DNA from: an uncultured Allorhizobium sp.
GTDB lineage: Bacteria; Pseudomonadota; Alphaproteobacteria; Rhizobiales; Rhizobiaceae
NCBI GenBank assembly: GCA_958439205.1
Contig: OY288189.1
Location: 248,001-312,000, forward strand
Direction: 5' to 3'
Length of the DNA stretch: 64,000 bases
Shown: positions 10,209-18,128 of the stretch, piece after piece
Layout of the letters: each line of letters opens with the position of its first letter
Numbering within the stretch: position 1 is the stretch's first letter
Notes under the pieces: generated by a model
The model's database searches: none
The model's input: only the letters and a program-made list of their open reading frames with translations
Told to the model about the DNA's origin: nothing
Translations under genes and position numbers: made by a program

Positions 10209-10844
10209 ATGACCGGTACACTCGTGCTCGTGCGCCATGGCCAGAGCGACTGGAACCTGAAGAACCTGTTTACCGGCTGGCGTGATCCGGACCTGACTGA
10301 ACTCGGCGTGACGGAAGCCAATGCCGGCGGCAAGGCGCTTGCCGATTACGGCATCCAGTTCGACATCGCGTTCACGTCCGTCCTCACCCGTGCGCAAAAA
10401 ACCTGCAACATCATCCTCGAAAACGTCGGCCAGACCGGTCTTGAGACGATCAAGGACGAGGCGCTGAACGAGCGGGATTACGGCGATCTCTCGGGTCTCA
10501 ACAAGGACGACGCCCGCGCCAAGTGGGGCGAGGAGCAGGTGCATATCTGGCGCCGGTCCTATGACATCCCGCCGCCGGGCGGCGAAAGCCTGCGCGACAC
10601 CGGTGCGCGCGTCTGGCCCTATTACATGACCGAAATCCTGCCCCGCGTGCTGCGCGGCGAGAAGGTACTCGTCGCAGCGCACGGCAATTCGCTGCGCTCG
10701 CTGGTGATGGTGCTCGATAAGCTGACCAAGGAGCAGATTCTCAGCGTCAATCTCGCGACCGGCGTTCCCATGGTCTACAAGTTGAACGCAGATTCGACGG
10801 TGGCTTCGAAGGAAGTGCTGGGCGACATGTCCGCCGCGCATTGA
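10209..10844 (+). CDS. gpmA: 2,3-bisphosphoglycerate-dependent phosphoglycerate mutase
   Basis: 211-residue glycolytic enzyme interconverting 3- and 2-phosphoglycerate. It has the phosphohistidine motif [10 protein letters not shown] near the N-terminus, and the [12 protein letters not shown] and [10 protein letters not shown] blocks of the cofactor-dependent family. I chose the ATG at 10209, with GAGAGG about eight bases upstream, over an in-frame TTG two codons earlier. The length equals the short rhizobial form (about 211, against 250 in E. coli). It ends seven bases before a palindromic repeat. Confidence 0.95.
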   Translation: MTGTLVLVRHGQSDWNLKNLFTGWRDPDLTELGVTEANAGGKALADYGIQFDIAFTSVLTRAQKTCNIILENVGQTGLETIKDEALNERDYGDLSGLNKDDARAKWGEEQVHIWRRSYDIPPPGGESLRDTGARVWPYYMTEILPRVLRGEKVLVAAHGNSLRSLVMVLDKLTKEQILSVNLATGVPMVYKLNADSTVASKEVLGDMSAAH

Positions 10845-10850
10845 GCGCTA

Positions 10851-10971
10851 CCACCCTCCCCTTGAGGGGGAGGGTCGGGCCACAGGCCCGGGGTGGGGTG
10901 AAACCTGAGGGTTCCTGATATCACCCCCACCCGCCGCTTTGCGGCGACCTCCCCCCTCAAGGGGGAGGTGG
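10851..10971. repeat. Inverted pair of 51-nt palindromic repeat units
   Basis: Two 51-nt units, 10851-10901 and 10921-10971, are imperfect reverse complements around a 19-nt centre. Each holds its own palindrome (CTCCCCTTGAGGGGGAG type) and a GGTGGGG(G)TGA end. The middles differ: one has GGGCC-ACA-GGCCC, the other GCCGC-TTT-GCGGC. This mosaic resembles dispersed palindromic repeats between rhizobial genes. Lying between convergent gpmA and the hydrolase gene, it could also act as a bidirectional terminator. Confidence 0.75.
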
Positions 10972-10974
10972 AGA

Positions 10975-11763
10975 TTACTGCTTGCGCATAAAGCCCTGGA
11001 TCAGTTCGGCAAGCGCCTCGGGCTGCTCCACAGATGGGATATGGGCGCAATCGTCGATCACCTCGAAGCGGGCGCCGGGCACGAGTTGCGAGCCAGCTTC
11101 GACGGTGGCTGGCGGCGTCGAGCCGTCCTGGTCGCCGACAACGAAGAGCGTGGGTACGGTCACCGTCAGAAGGACATCTGAGAAATCCGTGTCGCGCAGG
11201 GCGGCGCAGGTCGAGAGATAGCCGGAGAGAGACTGGCGCGTCATCATCAGGCGGTAGCCGGCGAGTTCATCCGCGCGGTCTTCGTGGAAGGCCGGCGTGA
11301 ACCAGCGCGCCATGGCGTTGTCGGCAGCACTGTCCAGGCCGCCCTTCTCGATGCCGGCGATGCGCTCGGCCCAGATCTCGGCAGATCCGATCCGGGGCGC
11401 GGTGTCGCAGAGGATGAGCCTGCGGAACAGGTCCGGCCGCTCCTGCCACAGACCCTGGCAGACGAGGCCACCGACCGAGAGGCCGCAGAAGGTGGCCTTG
11501 CGAATGCCGAGTTCGTCGCAGAGGGTCGCGAGATCCGAGACGAGATCGGCCATGCCGAAGGGCTTGTCGGCGCCGCCGGAGAGGCCGTGGCCGCGGCTAT
11601 CGTAGAACAGCACAGAAACGTCGTCGCCGAGTTCATCGAAGAGCGGCAGCCAGATGCGGAAGTCGGTGCCGAGGCCATTGGAGAAAACGATCAGGTTCTT
11701 GGCTTTCGCCTCGCCGATCAGTTCGTAATGGACGACATTTCCGTTGATTGTGGTGAAAGCCAA
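10975..11763 (-). CDS. Alpha/beta hydrolase, 3-oxoadipate enol-lactonase-like
   Basis: 262-residue alpha/beta-fold hydrolase. The nucleophile elbow GLSVGG is near residue 95. The acid is in DQDGST near 213, and the catalytic His is in DDCAHIPSVEQP near 241. The N-terminal half, including the oxyanion stretch FSNGLGTDFRIW, resembles PcaD, which opens 3-oxoadipate enol-lactone in protocatechuate breakdown. No other pca gene is nearby, so the substrate is uncertain. The start is TTG at 11763, with GGAG about eight bases upstream. It ends next to the palindromic repeat. Confidence 0.75.
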   Translation of the reverse strand: MAFTTINGNVVHYELIGEAKAKNLIVFSNGLGTDFRIWLPLFDELGDDVSVLFYDSRGHGLSGGADKPFGMADLVSDLATLCDELGIRKATFCGLSVGGLVCQGLWQERPDLFRRLILCDTAPRIGSAEIWAERIAGIEKGGLDSAADNAMARWFTPAFHEDRADELAGYRLMMTRQSLSGYLSTCAALRDTDFSDVLLTVTVPTLFVVGDQDGSTPPATVEAGSQLVPGARFEVIDDCAHIPSVEQPEALAELIQGFMRKQ

Positions 11764-11826
11764 ATCTCATACTCCTGTGGGGCCATTTGCGCCCCGTTGT
11801 TGTGGTTCCGGCCAGGCCGGGAATTC

Positions 11827-14808
11827 TCAGTGCGCCTCGTCCCAATTGTGGGCGGCGCGGGCGTCGACCTTGAGCGGCACGCGCATGGAGACGGCGGGCA
11901 TGGCGGCATTTTCCATGATGTCGACGATCACGGGCATGGCGGCATCAACCGCCTCGTCCTCGACCTCGAAGATCAGTTCGTCATGCACCTGCAACAGCAT
12001 GCGGCAGCGTTCGGCAAGACCGGCCGCCACGAGTGCGGGTTCTATCTGGATCATGGCGCGGCGGATGACGTCGGCGGCCGAGCCCTGGATCGGGGCGTTG
12101 ATGGCGGCGCGTTCGTTGAAGGCGCGCATCGAGGGGTTGGACGACTTGATCTCCGGGTAATGCGCGCGGCGACCGAAGATGGTTTCCACATAGCCATGCT
12201 CGCGGGCGAAGGCCTTGGTGCTCTCCATGTAGTCCTTGATGCCGGGGAAGCGCTCGAAATACTTCTTGATGTAGTCGCCGGCTTCCGAGCGCTCGATGCT
12301 TAGCTGATTGGCAAGACCGAAGGCCGAGATGCCGTAGATGATGCCGAAGTTGATCGCCTTGGCGCGGCGGCGGACGTCCGACGGCATGCCTTCGACTGGC
12401 ACGCCGAACATTTCGGATGCGGTCATGGCGTGGATATCGATGCCATCGGCGAAGGCCTGGCGCAGCTGCGGGATGTCGGCGACATGGGCCAGCACGCGCA
12501 GTTCGATCTGGCTGTAGTCGGCCGACAGGAGCTTGTGGCCGGGCGTCGAGATGAAGGCCGTGCGGATCTTGCGGCCTTCGGCGGTGCGGACCGGGATATT
12601 CTGCAGGTTCGGCTCTGACGACGAGAGGCGTCCTGTTGTCGTCGAGGCCAGCGAGTATCCCGTGTGGACGCGCTTCGTCTGCGGGTGGACGTAACCGGGA
12701 AGCGCGTCCGTATAGGTGGACTTCAGCTTGGTGAGCTGGCGCCAGTCGACGATTTTGCGCGGCAGCGGTGCACCTTCGGCGGCGAGGTCTTCGAGGACCT
12801 GGGCCGAGGTCGACCACTGACCGGTCTTGGTCTTGGAGCCACCGGGCAGGCCCATGCGACCGAACAGGATATCGCCGAGCTGTTTCGGCGAGCCGATGTT
12901 GAAGCGCTCGCCGGCGAGTTCATAGACCTCGTCCTCGGTGGCGGCGGCCTTCTGGGCGAGTTCGCCTGAGAGACGCGAGAGGATCTGGCGGTCGACGGTG
13001 ATGCCGCGCTCTTCCATATGGGCGAGTACCGGCACCAGCGGGCGCTCCAGGCGCTCATAGATGCGGGTCAGCCCCTCGGCAGCGAGACGGGGTTTCAGCA
13101 CCAGCCAAAGACGCAGCGTCACGTCAGCATCTTCGGCGGCATAGGCCGTGGCACGGTCGATATCGACGAGGTCAAAGGTGATGGAGGATTTGCCGGAGCC
13201 GGCGACATCCTTGTAGGCGATCGGCGTATGGCCGAGCCACTTCTCCGACAGGCCGTCCATGCCGTGATTGCCCTTGCCGGCGTCGAGCACGTAGGACATC
13301 AGCATGGTATCGTCGAAGGACTGAAGCGTGACGCCGTGGCGCTTCATCACCAGGTAGTCGTATTTCAGGTTCTGCGCGACCTTGAGCACGGAGGGGTCTT
13401 CAAGCAGACCCTTCAATGCCGCGAGCGCATCCTTCATCGGGATCTGGCCATCGGCATGACCGCCGCCGAGGAGATCGCCGACGCCGGTCTTGTGGGTCAG
13501 CGGAATATAGGCGGCGCGTATATCGGTTGAGCCGGGCGACAGGACATTGTCCTGGATGGCGAGCGAGACGCCGACGAGTTCGGCCTGCATGGGATCGAGC
13601 GAGGTGGTCTCGGTGTCGAAGGCGACGAGGCCGGTTTCGCGGGCCGCGGCGATCCAGAGTTCGAGGGTCTCGATGTCGCGGATCATCACGTAAGTGCTGG
13701 TGTCGATCGGCTTGCCGGCGAATGCGTTGGCGCGGCTTGCGACGAGATCGGCGGGTGTCTTGCCGTCGGGGCTGGCGGCCGGATTAAAGGACGTGGCGGA
13801 GGGCGCCGAGGTCGGCGCCGAAGACGATGCGGGCACTTCGCCGGCATCGAGATCGGGGCCGCGGGCGGCGTCACCCCATTCGACCGGCACGACGGCCGGC
13901 TCGATGGCGGCGGCATCGCAGTCGCAGACCTCGGCGACACGCCGCGTCAGGGTGGTGAATTCCATCGCCTTGAGGAAACCGATAAGTTTCGGGCCGTTCT
14001 GGGGCTCGAGCACCAGTTCCTCGAGCTTCATGTCGATCGGCGCGTCGGTGCGCAGTTCGACGAGCTGGCGGGAGAGCCGGGCGAGTTCGGCATTGGCGAC
14101 AATGTTTTCGCGGCGCTTGACCTGCTTGATCTCACCGGCGCGGGCGAGCAGCGTTTCCAAATCGCCGAATTCTTCGAGCAGCTGGGCTGCGGTCTTCGGG
14201 CCAATGCCAGGGATGCCGGGAACGTTGTCAGTCGAATCGCCGGTCATCGCCTGGAGATCGATCATCTTTTCCGGCGGCACACCCCATTTCTCGATGACGT
14301 CGGGAATGCCGATCTGCTTGTCCTTCATCGCGTCGTACATGTGCACGTTCGCCGTGACGAGCTGCATCAGGTCCTTGTCGGAGGAGACGATCGTGACGTC
14401 TGCGCCAGTCGCTTCCGCCTGGCGGGCATAGGTCGCGATGATGTCGTCGGCCTCGAAACCTTCGGTCTCGATGCAGGGCAGGTTGAAGGCGCGCGTGGCA
14501 TGACGGATCAGGCCAAACTGCGGAATGAGGTCTTCCGGCGGGGCGGAGCGGTTCGCCTTGTAGAGCGGGTAGATTTCCTTGCGGAAGGTCGTCGACGAAT
14601 AGTCGAAAATGACCGCCAGATGGGTCGGCGTCACCCCGACATCGGTGTTGCGGGCGTCGCGCAGGAGCTTCCACAGCATGTTGCAGAAACCGGAGACCGC
14701 ATTGACGGGCAGACCGTCCGACTTGCGGTTGAGGGCCGGGATGGCGTGGAAGGCGCGGAAGATGAAACCCGAGCCGTCGACGAGGAAGAGATGATCGCCT
14801 TTTTTCAT
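11827..14808 (-). CDS. polA: DNA polymerase I
   Basis: 993-residue repair and Okazaki-fragment polymerase. It has a 5'-3' exonuclease domain (about residues 1-300, beginning LFLVDGSGFIFRAFHA) and a 3'-5' proofreading domain with VAFDTETTSLDP. The polymerase domain has motif A DYSQIELRVLAH, motif B RRAKAINFGIIYGIS and motif C VHDELIFEVED. The proofreading acidic residues are present, unlike in some bacteria. I chose the ATG at 14808 (MKKGDHLFLVDG); the frame stays open to 14865, but the extra residues are not family-like. It sits upstream of, and divergent from, a MarR gene with an sRNA candidate between them. Confidence 0.96.
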   Translation of the reverse strand: MKKGDHLFLVDGSGFIFRAFHAIPALNRKSDGLPVNAVSGFCNMLWKLLRDARNTDVGVTPTHLAVIFDYSSTTFRKEIYPLYKANRSAPPEDLIPQFGLIRHATRAFNLPCIETEGFEADDIIATYARQAEATGADVTIVSSDKDLMQLVTANVHMYDAMKDKQIGIPDVIEKWGVPPEKMIDLQAMTGDSTDNVPGIPGIGPKTAAQLLEEFGDLETLLARAGEIKQVKRRENIVANAELARLSRQLVELRTDAPIDMKLEELVLEPQNGPKLIGFLKAMEFTTLTRRVAEVCDCDAAAIEPAVVPVEWGDAARGPDLDAGEVPASSSAPTSAPSATSFNPAASPDGKTPADLVASRANAFAGKPIDTSTYVMIRDIETLELWIAAARETGLVAFDTETTSLDPMQAELVGVSLAIQDNVLSPGSTDIRAAYIPLTHKTGVGDLLGGGHADGQIPMKDALAALKGLLEDPSVLKVAQNLKYDYLVMKRHGVTLQSFDDTMLMSYVLDAGKGNHGMDGLSEKWLGHTPIAYKDVAGSGKSSITFDLVDIDRATAYAAEDADVTLRLWLVLKPRLAAEGLTRIYERLERPLVPVLAHMEERGITVDRQILSRLSGELAQKAAATEDEVYELAGERFNIGSPKQLGDILFGRMGLPGGSKTKTGQWSTSAQVLEDLAAEGAPLPRKIVDWRQLTKLKSTYTDALPGYVHPQTKRVHTGYSLASTTTGRLSSSEPNLQNIPVRTAEGRKIRTAFISTPGHKLLSADYSQIELRVLAHVADIPQLRQAFADGIDIHAMTASEMFGVPVEGMPSDVRRRAKAINFGIIYGISAFGLANQLSIERSEAGDYIKKYFERFPGIKDYMESTKAFAREHGYVETIFGRRAHYPEIKSSNPSMRAFNERAAINAPIQGSAADVIRRAMIQIEPALVAAGLAERCRMLLQVHDELIFEVEDEAVDAAMPVIVDIMENAAMPAVSMRVPLKVDARAAHNWDEAH

Positions 14809-14995
14809 GTCGGCATGGATAGCGCGGGGCGGCTGAAACGTCCATGACGGTTTGCTGTCCGGCATGCAAAATCACGCGGCTCAGACGACGGGATCTGTTC
14901 GTCGGATCACACCTCATCATCACGAAAAGCTTACCGATTTGTAATCTCGCTTTCCCTTGAAAAACCACATTCCAAGCCACAAATCTCAGTCATCG

Positions 14996-15140
14996 GCGCC
15001 TGATCACGCCGTAGTCTGAAAGAGGCTCGTCCCCCGCCGCTTCAGACTCGGGCAAAGGCCTTATCCCCCTCTCCGGGCCTTTGTCCCCATATTCCGGAGC
15101 CGTCGTGGCAGTCCCCGCCCTTAGCCACGACGGCTTCCGT
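14996..15140 (+). ncRNA. Three-hairpin sRNA candidate, alpha-r7 (Smr7C)-like
   Basis: The 425-nt gap between polA and marR holds three consecutive perfect stems. They are AGTCTGAA/TTCAGACT (15013-15020 with 15041-15048), CAAAGGCC/GGCCTTTG (15053-15060 with 15076-15083) and GCCGTCGTGGC/GCCACGACGGC (15099-15109 with 15124-15134). From memory, the rhizobial sRNA family alpha-r7 lies between polA and a MarR gene and has this hairpin layout; I could not check this. Strand and ends are estimates. The last stem is followed by only a weak pyrimidine run (TTCCGTCCCC). I see nothing else in the rest of the gap beyond a TTGAAA at 14957-14962 that could be a -35 element. Confidence 0.6.
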
Positions 15141-15233
15141 CCCCTCATCTGAAAACCCAAAATTAGTCAGCCTCGGAAATGGATCGCATGCGATCATTCC
15201 GGAACGACGAACCACGACGACGTGTCGAGTGCC

Positions 15234-15680
15234 ATGGCCCATGACCGTACGATCCCCGACCGCTCCGAGTCGGCCACCTGGCTGGCGAGCCAGCTGGCGC
15301 GTGGATTCACGCGAGCGCTGCAGACGCGCGCCGCAAAGCTCGGCTTCTCGCCCGGGCAGTTTCCGATCCTGATCGAGCTCTGGGAGGAAGAGGGGCTGAC
15401 CCAAAGGCAGCTGCTCGACCGGGTCGACGTGGAGCAGGCGACGATCGCCAATACGCTTGCCCGCATGGAGCGCGACGGGCTGATCGAGCGTCGTGCGCAC
15501 CCGAGAGACAAAAGGGCGCAGCAGATCTTCCTGACCGACAAAGCGCGGGACATGCGCGAGGAAGCGCTGGCCGCGGCCGAAGAGGCGGAACAGGCGGTCT
15601 TCCAAGGGTTTCGGCGTTTCGAGAAGGAATTGCTGAAAGAATATATCCGCTGGGCGATCGCCAATGCGCGCAAGCTGTGA
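15234..15680 (+). CDS. MarR family transcriptional regulator
   Basis: 148-residue winged-helix repressor or activator. The central HTH reads LTQRQLLDRVDVEQATIANT, followed by the MarR wing signature RMERDGLIERRAHPRDKRAQQ. The C-terminal helices should form the dimer interface. The ATG at 15234 is preferred; GTG at 15222 is possible, and neither has a strong ribosome site. Targets are unknown; the next gene, an M20 peptidase about 100 bases downstream, is one candidate. Confidence 0.88.
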   Translation: MAHDRTIPDRSESATWLASQLARGFTRALQTRAAKLGFSPGQFPILIELWEEEGLTQRQLLDRVDVEQATIANTLARMERDGLIERRAHPRDKRAQQIFLTDKARDMREEALAAAEEAEQAVFQGFRRFEKELLKEYIRWAIANARKL

Positions 15681-15786
15681 ACGGAAATCGATCCGGCATT
15701 GAGAAAAATTCGCGGTCCCAACGCCTCGAAACATCAGGAGGTTTGGTCTATCGTCCGCCGCACTTTCAAATTTGCAGGACATGACC

Positions 15787-17175
15787 ATGACCGATCTTTC
15801 CCCCATCCTCGCCAAGGCCGACGAGGCCCTGCCGCAGAGCCTCGAGCGCCTGTTCGATCTCGTGCGCATTCCGTCGATCTCGACTGATCCGGCCTATAAG
15901 GCCGATTGCCGCAAGGCCGGCGAGTGGCTGGTCTCGGCGCTCGACGAGCTCGGCTTCGAGGCCTCGCTGCGAGACACGCCCGGCCATCCGATGGTGGTCG
16001 CCCATCACGCAGCCGATGCGGCCGACGCCCCGCATGTGCTGTTCTACGGCCATTACGACGTCCAGCCGGTCGATCCGCTCGATCTCTGGGAAGACGACCC
16101 CTTTGCGCCTGCAATCAAGGAGAAGGATGGTCGTAAGGTGATCACCGGTCGCGGTACGTCCGACGACAAGGGCCAGCTCCTCACCTTCGTGGAAGCCTGC
16201 CGCGCCTACAAGGCGGTGAAGGGTTCGCTCCCCGTCAAGATCACCATCCTGTTCGAGGGCGAAGAAGAATCCGGGTCGCCATCGCTGAAGCCCTTCCTCG
16301 CTGCTAATGCCGATGAGTTGAAGGCAGACTTTGCCCTGGTCTGCGACACGAGCATGTGGGACCGCGAGACGCCGGCAATTGCTGCTGCCCTGCGTGGCCT
16401 GGTCGGTGAAGAAGTCACCATCATTGCGGCCGACCGCGACCTGCATTCGGGTCTCTTCGGCGGTGCGGCTGCCAATCCGGTTCATATCCTGACCAAGATC
16501 CTGGCCGACCTGCATGACGAGACGGGCGCGGTCACCCTTCCCGGCTTCTACGACGGTGTCGAGGAGACGCCCGCCAACATCAAGGCCTCCTGGGAAAGCC
16601 TGGGGCGGACGGCGGAGAGCTTCCTCGGCGAGGTGGGCCTATCGGTCCCCGCTGGCGAGAAGGGCCGCTCCGTGCTGGAACTCACCTGGGCGCGGCCGAC
16701 GGCGGAAGTGAACGGCATCATCGGCGGTTATACCGGCGAGGGATTCAAGACCGTGATCGCGGCCAAGGCCTCGGCGAAGATCTCCTTCCGCCTCGTCGGC
16801 ACGCAGGATCCGGCCAAGGTACGCGAGAGCTTCCGCGCCTTCGTTCAGGCCCGCATTCCGGCAGACTGCAAGGTGGAATTCCACGAGCACGGCGGCTCGC
16901 CGGCCATCCAGCTCTCCTATGATTCGCCTGAACTGACCAAGGCAAAGAACGCGTTGTCGGATGAATGGCCGAAGCCGGCCGTGATCATCGGCATGGGCGG
17001 CTCGATCCCGATCGTTGGCGACTTCCAGAAGATGCTGGGCATGGATTCGCTGCTGGTCGGCTTTGGCCTGACCGACGACCGCATCCATTCGCCGAATGAG
17101 AAGTATGACCTCAACTCGTTCCACAAGGGCATCCGCTCGTGGATCCGTATCCTCGACGCACTCGCAAACGGCTGA
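15787..17175 (+). CDS. M20 family metallopeptidase (dipeptidase-like)
   Basis: 462-residue zinc hydrolase. Metal and catalytic motifs of family M20 are present: FYGHYDVQPVD (His ligand), GRGTSDDKGQ, the glutamate pair in LFEGEEESGSPS, and RDLHSGLFGGAAANP, which is typical of the dimerisation insert. Such proteins release amino acids from dipeptides or related amides in the cytosol. I chose the ATG at 15787 because a GCAGGA run lies seven bases upstream; ATG 15781 and TTG 15772 are alternatives. The gene ends with a strong intrinsic terminator. Confidence 0.85.
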   Translation: MTDLSPILAKADEALPQSLERLFDLVRIPSISTDPAYKADCRKAGEWLVSALDELGFEASLRDTPGHPMVVAHHAADAADAPHVLFYGHYDVQPVDPLDLWEDDPFAPAIKEKDGRKVITGRGTSDDKGQLLTFVEACRAYKAVKGSLPVKITILFEGEEESGSPSLKPFLAANADELKADFALVCDTSMWDRETPAIAAALRGLVGEEVTIIAADRDLHSGLFGGAAANPVHILTKILADLHDETGAVTLPGFYDGVEETPANIKASWESLGRTAESFLGEVGLSVPAGEKGRSVLELTWARPTAEVNGIIGGYTGEGFKTVIAAKASAKISFRLVGTQDPAKVRESFRAFVQARIPADCKVEFHEHGGSPAIQLSYDSPELTKAKNALSDEWPKPAVIIGMGGSIPIVGDFQKMLGMDSLLVGFGLTDDRIHSPNEKYDLNSFHKGIRSWIRILDALANG

Positions 17176-17189
17176 GGCCAGAAAAGCAA

Positions 17190-17220
17190 AAAGGCCGGTC
17201 AAAAACCGGCCTTTCCTTTA
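17190..17220 (+). terminator. Intrinsic terminator after the M20 peptidase gene
   Basis: A perfect 10-bp stem, AAAGGCCGGT (17190-17199) with ACCGGCCTTT (17205-17214), a 5-nt loop and a T-rich tail, 14 bases after the peptidase stop codon. Confidence 0.85.
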
Positions 17221-17489
17221 CGCTTCTACGCTTGCCTGCCAGTACATCCGTGGTCAGGGACGGAAACGTGCCATTCGATGTCTCGGATGTTGGCCCACCT
17301 TCGTGAACCGCATCCCGGATCTTGATGATCGCTCTGGATGCTTAACAACCGGTTAAGCGTTTTGAAGTTCCTGAAACAGGATTTCTGCAAACGCTCTATC
17401 GTCTGGTGATCCAGAGATGGGGATGCTCGATCCGGCTTTCAAGATGCATGCGCTTGAAAAGCCTTGAGCGCTCCGGTTAGACTTCTCCC
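17221..17489. other. Non-coding gap upstream of ybaK-like gene
   Basis: I see no gene, repeat or convincing RNA structure here. Together with the terminator before it, it makes a gap of just over 300 bases. It presumably holds the promoter of the YbaK-like gene, which I could not place. Confidence 0.4.
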
Positions 17490-17948
17490 ATGAGCCTCGA
17501 ATCCGTCCAACAGTTCTTCCGGGATAACGCACCCGACATCTCCGTCATCGTCACCGAGGCAAGCTCCGCCACCGTGGCGCTTGCAGCCGAAGCGCATGGT
17601 GTGGAGCCGGACCAGATCGCGAAGACGATCTGCCTGAGGATTGGCGAGGACGTGGTGCTGGTGGTCACGGCCGGCACGAAGCGGCTCGACAATCGCAAGT
17701 TCAAGGACCGTTTCGGCGTGAAGCCGCGCATGCTCGATGCCGAAGCCGTGGTCGAGGCGACGAGCCATCCTGTCGGTGGTGTCTGCCCCTTCGGCATGCC
17801 CTCCCCGCTCAAGGTCTATGGCGACCTGTCGCTCAAGGCCTTCGACGAAGTGGTGCCGGCGGGTGGTGCGACCAATGCTGCGGTGAAGATCGCGCCGGAG
17901 CGAATGATCGCCTTGGTCGACGGCGAGTGGGCTGATCTCTGCCAATAA
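17490..17948 (+). CDS. YbaK/EbsC family aminoacyl-tRNA deacylase
   Basis: 152-residue single-domain editing protein. It carries the family features: the KTICLRIGEDVVLVV strand, a KRLDNRKFKDRFG segment, and the glycine-rich VGGVCPFGMPSPLKVYGD. Relatives hydrolyse mis-charged Cys-tRNA(Pro) or similar tRNAs in the cytosol. The exact tRNA specificity cannot be read by eye, since the YbaK, ProXp-ala and related classes share this fold. It is transcribed alone between two non-coding gaps. Confidence 0.82.
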   Translation: MSLESVQQFFRDNAPDISVIVTEASSATVALAAEAHGVEPDQIAKTICLRIGEDVVLVVTAGTKRLDNRKFKDRFGVKPRMLDAEAVVEATSHPVGGVCPFGMPSPLKVYGDLSLKAFDEVVPAGGATNAAVKIAPERMIALVDGEWADLCQ

Positions 17949-18128
17949 ACTCACGGCACGCTCAAGGCTTGTTTACGGGGCTTTAACCACCCCTTAAATC
18001 GCCGCATTTACTGTGCAATTGCGCGATCATCCATCCGGGTACCGGCGTGATCGACCGAGATTTCTTGAAGCAATTTTCGTGCGGGCTGCAAGCATCGCAC
18101 AGCGAACATCTGGAGCAAGATCACCGCA

